From: JAZTYK01 sp045636925
Lineage (GTDB): Bacteria > Bacillota > Clostridia > Oscillospirales > Butyricicoccaceae
Assembly: GCA_045636925.1 (NCBI GenBank)
Contig: JAZTYK010000018.1
Coordinates: forward strand, 1 to 19,005
DNA: 19,005 nucleotides
Direction of reading: 5' to 3'
In this document: positions 14,943-19,005 of the stretch, in pieces
Position numbering within the stretch: the stretch's first letter is position 1
Layout of the letters: every line of letters starts with the position of its first letter
Made by a program: the position numbers and the translations under genes
The notes under the pieces: generated by a model
Database searches by the model: none
What the model saw: the letters and a program-made list of their open reading frames with translations, nothing else
Told to the model about the DNA's origin: nothing

Positions 14943-15161
14943 TCTGTCATCTTTCATGCACCGCGTAGCACAAGCTGTAGATCCAAGGCTGCCCCACAGA
15001 CACAGATAGAACATCTGCAGAGGAATGCAGTGGGCAGAGCTCCTGGGGTTCGGTGCAAATTCCCCGCGGTGGAACGGTCCGGGGAGAATTACAAAGAAGG
15101 AGTTCAAAATGATTTGCAGAAGAACTATGCGTTCTCTGCACAGCTGGTACTGCAACCATTT
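14912..15161 (-). ncRNA. Candidate structured small RNA, family not assigned
   Basis: A minus-strand unit of about 250 nt is bounded by a near-perfect promoter and a strong terminator, with no convincing protein frame. Several stems fit together on the transcript. A 5' hairpin pairs 15131-15140 with 15115-15125 (one bulge, five-base loop). A C-rich hairpin occupies 15061-15085. A 3' domain is closed by CGGTGCA (15051-15057) with TGCACCG (14957-14963). Inside that domain are a CCTGG/CCAAGG pair (15042-15046 with 14984-14988), GTGGGCAG with CTGCCCCAC (15030-15037 with 14989-14997), and an apical CAGAT/ATCTG hairpin (15003-15017). Between the first two hairpins lies an unpaired pyrimidine-rich run with CTCCTTCTTT in the RNA sense, which could pair with ribosome-binding sites. 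6S RNA and raiA-type RNAs are possible, but I cannot match either from memory. Confidence 0.6.
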
Positions 15162-15167
15162 TTCTAT

Positions 15168-15196
15168 ACTATACCAAAACAGTATACTTTTGTCAA
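15168..15196 (-). promoter_or_regulatory. Near-consensus promoter of the candidate small RNA
   Basis: On the minus strand a perfect TTGACA (15191-15196), 17 bases, then TATAGT (15168-15173). A short inverted repeat, TATACT (15165-15170) with AGTATA (15181-15186), overlaps the -10 and the spacer and could be an operator. The plus-strand stretch 15197-15311 towards the phage cassette shows no strong promoter. Confidence 0.8.
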
Positions 15197-15311
15197 CAGG
15201 AATTTGCTGAGGTTTAAACATCTTCTACTCCCGGCTTTGTCAAATGCAGCGCTTCGCTGTTCGTTTCATCGCTTTCATGGTATTGTGCCCAGGAAAGGAG
15301 ATGATTGGCAC

Positions 15312-15575
15312 ATGGATGAAATCCTGGCAGCCGGTATTTCCGGCGGACTGGCGCTGGTGGGCGTCATTGTCAGCAATGCCGCTGCCTATCGCCGCACAGA
15401 ACAAAGCATTCGCACCGCGCAGATCGTGACGGATACCAAGTTGGAGGAACTGACCCGAGAAGTGCGGGAACACAACAATTTTGCCCGGCGCATGCCGGTA
15501 GTGGAAGAGCAGATTCGGGTGGCAAACCACCGCATTGCGGATCTGGAATCCTTCCACAAAGGAAAGGAGCAGTGA
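15312..15575 (+). CDS. Phage XhlA/holin-associated-like small membrane protein
   Basis: An 87-residue protein with one N-terminal membrane helix (ILAAGISGGLALVGVIVSNA, about residues 4-23) followed by a charged helical, coiled-coil-like tail. The tail ends REVREHNNFARRMPVVEEQI then RVANHRIADLE. This tail pattern (HNN...ME/EE...VANHRI.DLE) is common in small proteins of clostridial phage lysis cassettes, often labelled hemolysin XhlA-like. They are thought to help the holin and amidase at the membrane; that role is by family analogy. An AAAGGAG site lies 11 bases upstream of the chosen ATG, a slightly long gap. In-frame sequence upstream overlaps the candidate small RNA and is not homologous. 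The stop is three bases before the tail-fibre gene, so the two are co-translated. Confidence 0.75.
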   Translation: MDEILAAGISGGLALVGVIVSNAAAYRRTEQSIRTAQIVTDTKLEELTREVREHNNFARRMPVVEEQIRVANHRIADLESFHKGKEQ

Positions 15576-15578
15576 TGC

Positions 15579-18500
15579 ATGGAGCTTTGCATCAATATCA
15601 AGGATAAAATTGCCGTAGCAGATAGCACCTCTGTAGTCGTGTGCGATAACAGTGATTATGTGGTTCACTTTGTTTTTGATGCGCCTTGGAGTGCCTACGC
15701 GCTGAAAACTGCACGATTTGTATGGGTTCAAAACGGAAAGGAAACCCATGTGGACACGCCCTTCTCCGGCGACACGGTTCCCCTGCCGATTCTGCATGAC
15801 ACCCCTTGGGTGAAAATTGGTGTGTATGCAGGTGATTTGGAGACCACTACCCCCGCACTGGTAATGTGTGCCCATTCTATTCGCCAGGGCGCCCCTGCTC
15901 CGGCAGACCCGGAACCCGTGGTCTATGATCAGATTGTTGCCATGATCAATGAAGGGGTTCTGCAGGGACCGCAAGGTGAAAAAGGCGAGCAGGGCATCCA
16001 GGGAGAGAAAGGCGAAACCGGCGCAGTGGGTCCTGCGGGTGCGAAAGGCGAAACCGGCGAGCAGGGCGCAAAGGGCGAGGACGGTAAGACCTTTCGCACC
16101 TGGCTTGTACCTGACCTGACCGCATACGACTGCCTGTATGACTTTATCTACTTTAACAAACTGGCGGGTGCGGAAACCGCTACCGAGGATAATGTAAGCG
16201 TAGGCGACATGCTGATTTGCAACGATGGTGGTGTGGTCTACATCGGAGAGATTCGGTATATCGGCAGCACGCCCGTGATCATCAGCACTTCCGGCACCGG
16301 CGATTACGAGCCTGCAATCGTGTTGAAGGGCGAGCAGGGGATTCCGGGCGAACGAGGCATTCAAGGTGTACAGGGCGAAAAAGGTGCAGACGGAGAAACC
16401 GGTGCAAATGGCGAGGATGGTAAGACCTTTCGCATCTGGCTTGTACCTGGCCTGACCGCATACGACTGCCTGTATGACTTTATCTACTTTAACAAACTGG
16501 TCGGTGCAGAAACTCCTACCGAAGATAATGTAAGCGTAGGCGATATGCTGATCTGCCAGGACGGCGGTGTCGTCTACATCGAAGAAATTCGGTATGCCGG
16601 CAGCACGCCCGTGATCGTCAGTACTTCCGGCAACGACGATTATGAGCCCGCAATCGTGCTGAAGGGCGACACGGGTGAAAAAGGCGATACTGGCTTAACT
16701 CCCATGTTGTCTATTGGCACGGTGGAAACTTTGGATGCCGGCTCTGAAGCTACCGCAAGCATAAGCGGTAGTGCTGAAAACCCTGTGTTAAACTTGGGAA
16801 TCCCCAAAGGCGCAGATGGCGCAGGCGGTGGGAATGACATTTCCGATACTGTTGTAAATGTTAGCGCTGGTGCTAATGCGTCTGAAATCCTTGCAGCAAT
16901 CAACTCTTTACCTGAAAATGGTGGCACGGTGTATTTGGCTGCCGGTGATTACAACATTGATTCTACAATTACTTTTACAAAAGACTATGTGCGAATTGTA
17001 GGGGCAAATGCCAATGACCTGACGGGTACTACCAAAACTGAGGTAAACATCAAAAGCGCCGTTGGCGCATTTAAGCCTACTGGCAAAGGTTTTTGGATGC
17101 GCGGACTTAACATTGTATGCACGGAATCTTCGCCCACCGGCTCTGCATTAAACCTTGCAGGAGAATCTTGCAACATTGAAATTGCACAGTGCCGCTTTGA
17201 AAATTGGGGTGCTGGTGTGGATTACATTGGCAGATCAAGAGAAATGGATATGGATTATGCCGTTATTGGTTGTTCTTTCAAGTCTTGTAACACCGGTGTT
17301 TCTCATCCTAAAAATGTCAAGATCATTGACAATGTGTTCGTTGACTGCGGCAAGGGTATTTCTCTGCCTGACGGTTGTACCATTCACGGGAACACCATTT
17401 TAGATTGTGATATTGGTATTGGTCGGGTGACTTCCGGAAACAACACCATCACGGGCAACACCATCAAGCGTGGCAAAGGAACTGCCGCAGACTATACGGA
17501 AGACCAGCATACCATTCTGGCAGGCGACAGTATGACCCTGGGCGGCGCAACCCGTGTGTGGTACGGTACGCACAATCACATTGTTAACAACACCCTGTTT
17601 GGCAAGGATGCCACCATTGATCATCAGGATATTGCCGAAGCCTTTGCCCTTGAGGACTTGGCAACCTGTGTAATTCGTGATAATCTGGCGAGCACAGGCG
17701 GGGGTGTAAGTAGCTGGAATGACCTGACGGATAAGCCGTTTGGTGATGGGGGTGTTGTGGAAGAAATCATCGTTCCTGAAACCAGTTTTGTCACAGAGTC
17801 TACCAGCTATGGTATGACTGGTACTATAAAAATCGGTAGCATAGAAGGGATGCCGTTTGATATCAATAAGGATTATGTCGTAACTATCAACGGAACGGAA
17901 TACCCTGCGTATTCTACTGGTGTTGATTTGGTGTTAGCTTCTGCCCCTGAAGGGATCACAAGGATCTTCAAGAGTTTGATTGGTTATGATATATTGAGCA
18001 ATTACGCAGAACCCCGTGAGTACACAGTTGGTGTCAAGTCGAGAACGATTGCCACCACTAAGGTAGATAGTATGTATTTGCCCTTTGGTGAAGAAAAGAC
18101 TGAAAAGGTCTGCATCTTAACAACTGTAAAAACCGCAAGTTTCCTCGACCCCACCACTGGTGCCTATATGTGTTCACCGTGCGGTCCAGGCTTTAGTGAA
18201 AAACTTAAAACCACAATGCCAGTATATATCACTTGGGATGGGATGACGGCTAAACATAACCCGGTAGAAGCAGAAATCCCTGGTTTTGGCAATGTCACCT
18301 TGTGGGGAAACCTTGGACTTGCGGCAGGTTTTGGTGTGCAGGGTGAAAACACGGGTGAACCCTACTTGATGCTGTGGTTAGAAAATTATGCGTGGCCGTT
18401 CATCCTGACAACTGACCAAAAAGAAACTGAACATTCAGTTATGATTTGCGTGGATACCTCCGCAAAGTTTGGTCTTGGCACGGCAGACCTGACAATGCCC

Positions 18501-18851
18501 GAACTTAATACATTCCAGTTTGGCTTTGGCCGTGTGGGTGTGAATGTTAAGAATGAATTGAGCATTGTAGATGTGAAATATAAATATGTGTATGACATGG
18601 TCAGGGAACAATGCCTTGCAAGCAACTTCATCAAACTGTGTGTGTCCTATGTTGATGGTAGTGGTGCTGAAAGGGAGTATGTCGGTATCGCCCCCATTGG
18701 TCGGGCACTTTATAGTAATACCGTCTATGTCACCCATGTTTTACCGTATTATGTGGATGGTGTGACTGCTGTTGCTGTGATACGCATCACACTTGCCGCC
18801 AATAAGGCAATCCTGTTAATTACCACGCATGATGCGAGTGTGGCTCAGTAA
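15579..18851 (+). CDS. Phage tail-fibre-like protein with collagen-like repeats and beta-helix
   Basis: A 1090-residue multidomain protein of phage tail-fibre or receptor-binding type. Residues 1-125 form an N-terminal domain (MELCINIKDKIAVADS, WVKIGVYAGDLETTTPA) typical of clostridial phage fibre anchors. Gly-X-Y collagen-like runs occupy 130-169 (13 triplets), 251-281 (10) and 363-374 (4). Between them lie two copies of a roughly 80-residue module (170-250 and 282-362). A right-handed beta-helix spans about 420-705, starting with a pectate-lyase-like segment and followed by repeated NNTITGNT-type turns. The linker SWNDLTDKPF (712-721) leads into a C-terminal domain (about 730-1090) that I do not recognise and which probably binds the target surface. 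AAGGAG lies nine bases before the ATG. Composition shifts along the gene suggest a mosaic origin. Confidence 0.85.
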   Translation: MELCINIKDKIAVADSTSVVVCDNSDYVVHFVFDAPWSAYALKTARFVWVQNGKETHVDTPFSGDTVPLPILHDTPWVKIGVYAGDLETTTPALVMCAHSIRQGAPAPADPEPVVYDQIVAMINEGVLQGPQGEKGEQGIQGEKGETGAVGPAGAKGETGEQGAKGEDGKTFRTWLVPDLTAYDCLYDFIYFNKLAGAETATEDNVSVGDMLICNDGGVVYIGEIRYIGSTPVIISTSGTGDYEPAIVLKGEQGIPGERGIQGVQGEKGADGETGANGEDGKTFRIWLVPGLTAYDCLYDFIYFNKLVGAETPTEDNVSVGDMLICQDGGVVYIEEIRYAGSTPVIVSTSGNDDYEPAIVLKGDTGEKGDTGLTPMLSIGTVETLDAGSEATASISGSAENPVLNLGIPKGADGAGGGNDISDTVVNVSAGANASEILAAINSLPENGGTVYLAAGDYNIDSTITFTKDYVRIVGANANDLTGTTKTEVNIKSAVGAFKPTGKGFWMRGLNIVCTESSPTGSALNLAGESCNIEIAQCRFENWGAGVDYIGRSREMDMDYAVIGCSFKSCNTGVSHPKNVKIIDNVFVDCGKGISLPDGCTIHGNTILDCDIGIGRVTSGNNTITGNTIKRGKGTAADYTEDQHTILAGDSMTLGGATRVWYGTHNHIVNNTLFGKDATIDHQDIAEAFALEDLATCVIRDNLASTGGGVSSWNDLTDKPFGDGGVVEEIIVPETSFVTESTSYGMTGTIKIGSIEGMPFDINKDYVVTINGTEYPAYSTGVDLVLASAPEGITRIFKSLIGYDILSNYAEPREYTVGVKSRTIATTKVDSMYLPFGEEKTEKVCILTTVKTASFLDPTTGAYMCSPCGPGFSEKLKTTMPVYITWDGMTAKHNPVEAEIPGFGNVTLWGNLGLAAGFGVQGENTGEPYLMLWLENYAWPFILTTDQKETEHSVMICVDTSAKFGLGTADLTMPELNTFQFGFGRVGVNVKNELSIVDVKYKYVYDMVREQCLASNFIKLCVSYVDGSGAEREYVGIAPIGRALYSNTVYVTHVLPYYVDGVTAVAVIRITLAANKAILLITTHDASVAQ
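16077..16335 (+). repeat. Tandem duplication in the fibre gene, copy A
   Basis: This stretch recurs 336 bp downstream in the same frame, about 90% identical by eye, with most changes at third positions. It encodes the KTFRTWLVPDLTAYDC module and the start of the next collagen-like run. The period is exactly 112 codons. Confidence 0.9.
16413..16671 (+). repeat. Tandem duplication in the fibre gene, copy B
   Basis: Second copy, encoding KTFRIWLVPGLTAYDC and onward. It ends at the third collagen-like run, where the sequences of the two copies diverge (GEQGIPG against GDTGEKG). Confidence 0.9.
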
Positions 18852-18873
18852 CCCATTGAGGAATAACACAAAA

Positions 18874-18899
18874 GCACCGCTCCTTAATTGGGGCGGTGC
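18874..18899. other. Hairpin between fibre and endolysin genes
   Basis: Ten-base arms GCACCGCTCC (18874-18883) and GGGGCGGTGC (18890-18899) pair with one T-G wobble around a TTAATT loop. On the plus strand there is no T-run after it; on the minus strand TTTTGTGTT follows. For plus-strand reading it is more likely an attenuating or mRNA-protecting hairpin than a full terminator. Confidence 0.6.
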
Positions 18900-18925
18900 G
18901 TATCAAAACGAAGGAGTGATTTGCT

Positions 18926-19005
18926 ATGGCAATTAAAATCACTAAGAGTTTTTTAACGAAGAACGATGTGTACGCCAATAACCTTGGTCGCATTGATTCT
19001 CGTTA
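18926..19005 (+). CDS. Probable endolysin (N-acetylmuramoyl-L-alanine amidase type), N-terminal fragment
   Basis: The frame starts MAIKITKSFLTKNDVYANNL and runs off the right edge after 26 complete codons. The opening KITKSFLTKND is like the start of many clostridial phage amidases, which cut the bond between muramic acid and the peptide stem in the cell wall. The place directly after a tail fibre and an XhlA-like gene fits a lysis enzyme. AAGGAGTG lies eight bases upstream of the ATG. The catalytic part is outside the window, so the call rests on a short N-terminus and gene order. Confidence 0.5.
   Translation, partial: MAIKITKSFLTKNDVYANNLGRIDSR

Noticed and set aside
15030..15110. Plus-strand riboswitch (GGTGCAAATTCC resembles part of cobalamin or FMN elements)
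   Set aside because: Other core elements of those classes are missing, no metabolic gene follows, and promoter and terminator both point to the minus strand.
14947..15159. 70-codon minus-strand frame inside the small-RNA unit, starting near the predicted transcript start
   Set aside because: No ribosome site exists because the ATG lies at the 5' end of the RNA. The residues show no domain-like order, and the stems explain the sequence better. Conservation analysis would settle it.
15109..15210. Plus-strand 33-codon frame with GAAGGAG upstream, opposite the small RNA 5' end
   Set aside because: The ribosome-like site is the complement of the pyrimidine-rich run of the RNA. No plus-strand promoter or conserved product is visible. 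It remains a small possibility as an antisense-regulated toxin-like peptide, but the product is not hydrophobic enough to argue for this.
15240..16364. 374-codon minus-strand frame across the XhlA-like gene and fibre N-terminus
   Set aside because: It is antisense to genes with domain support. No ribosome site or family pattern was seen.
17700..19005. Diversity-generating retroelement variable region at the fibre end
   Set aside because: The C-terminus does not show the C-type-lectin variable motif, and no template repeat or reverse transcriptase is present in the window.

Overview
The window looks like chromosomal DNA of a gut-type clostridium, most likely Oscillospiraceae (Faecalibacterium or Gemmiger-like). 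The grounds are moderate GC, strong AGGAGG-type ribosome sites, a Feo system with a tiny Cys-rich partner, a DUF4118 kinase, and phage proteins of a style common in that group. No rRNA or tRNA is present, so the placement is an inference.

Left part (1-5000): a small membrane protein ends at a shared terminator facing a nitroreductase. Next comes a ferrous-iron import operon on the minus strand, feoA-feoB and a 50-residue Cys-rich FeoB partner. It starts from a near-consensus promoter followed by two copies of the palindrome GTTAGC-N4-GCTAAC. A short DtxR-family repressor is encoded divergently and very probably binds there. A YwaF/TMEM164-like membrane protein follows the repressor.

Middle (5000-10200): a low-molecular-weight tyrosine phosphatase sits behind a CmpB-type membrane protein (minus strand). 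It is followed by a stand-alone ABC-like ATPase (plus), a Na+/phosphate cotransporter-type protein with a PhoU tail (minus), and a divergent LysR regulator (plus). Convergent gene ends are closed by strong two-way hairpin terminators.

Right-middle (10200-14800): a minus-strand unit reads Ca2+-type P-ATPase, KdpD-like kinase, KdpE-like response regulator. The kinase keeps the DUF4118 membrane part and the catalytic core but lacks the large N-terminal KdpD/Usp sensor half, and no kdpFABC genes lie in the window.

Between 14912 and 15196, with no convincing gene, lies what I consider the most interesting item. It is a minus-strand transcription unit of about 250 nt with an almost perfect promoter (TTGACA-17-TATAGT), many nested stems and a strong terminator. 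It looks like a structured small RNA that I cannot assign to a family.

Right end (15300-19005): a phage-derived cassette on the plus strand. It holds an XhlA/holin-associated-like small membrane protein, a 1090-residue tail-fibre protein (collagen-like stretches, a duplicated 112-residue module, a beta-helix and a C-terminal domain I do not recognise), and the start of a probable endolysin. No capsid, portal, tape-measure or integrase gene lies between it and the host genes on the left.
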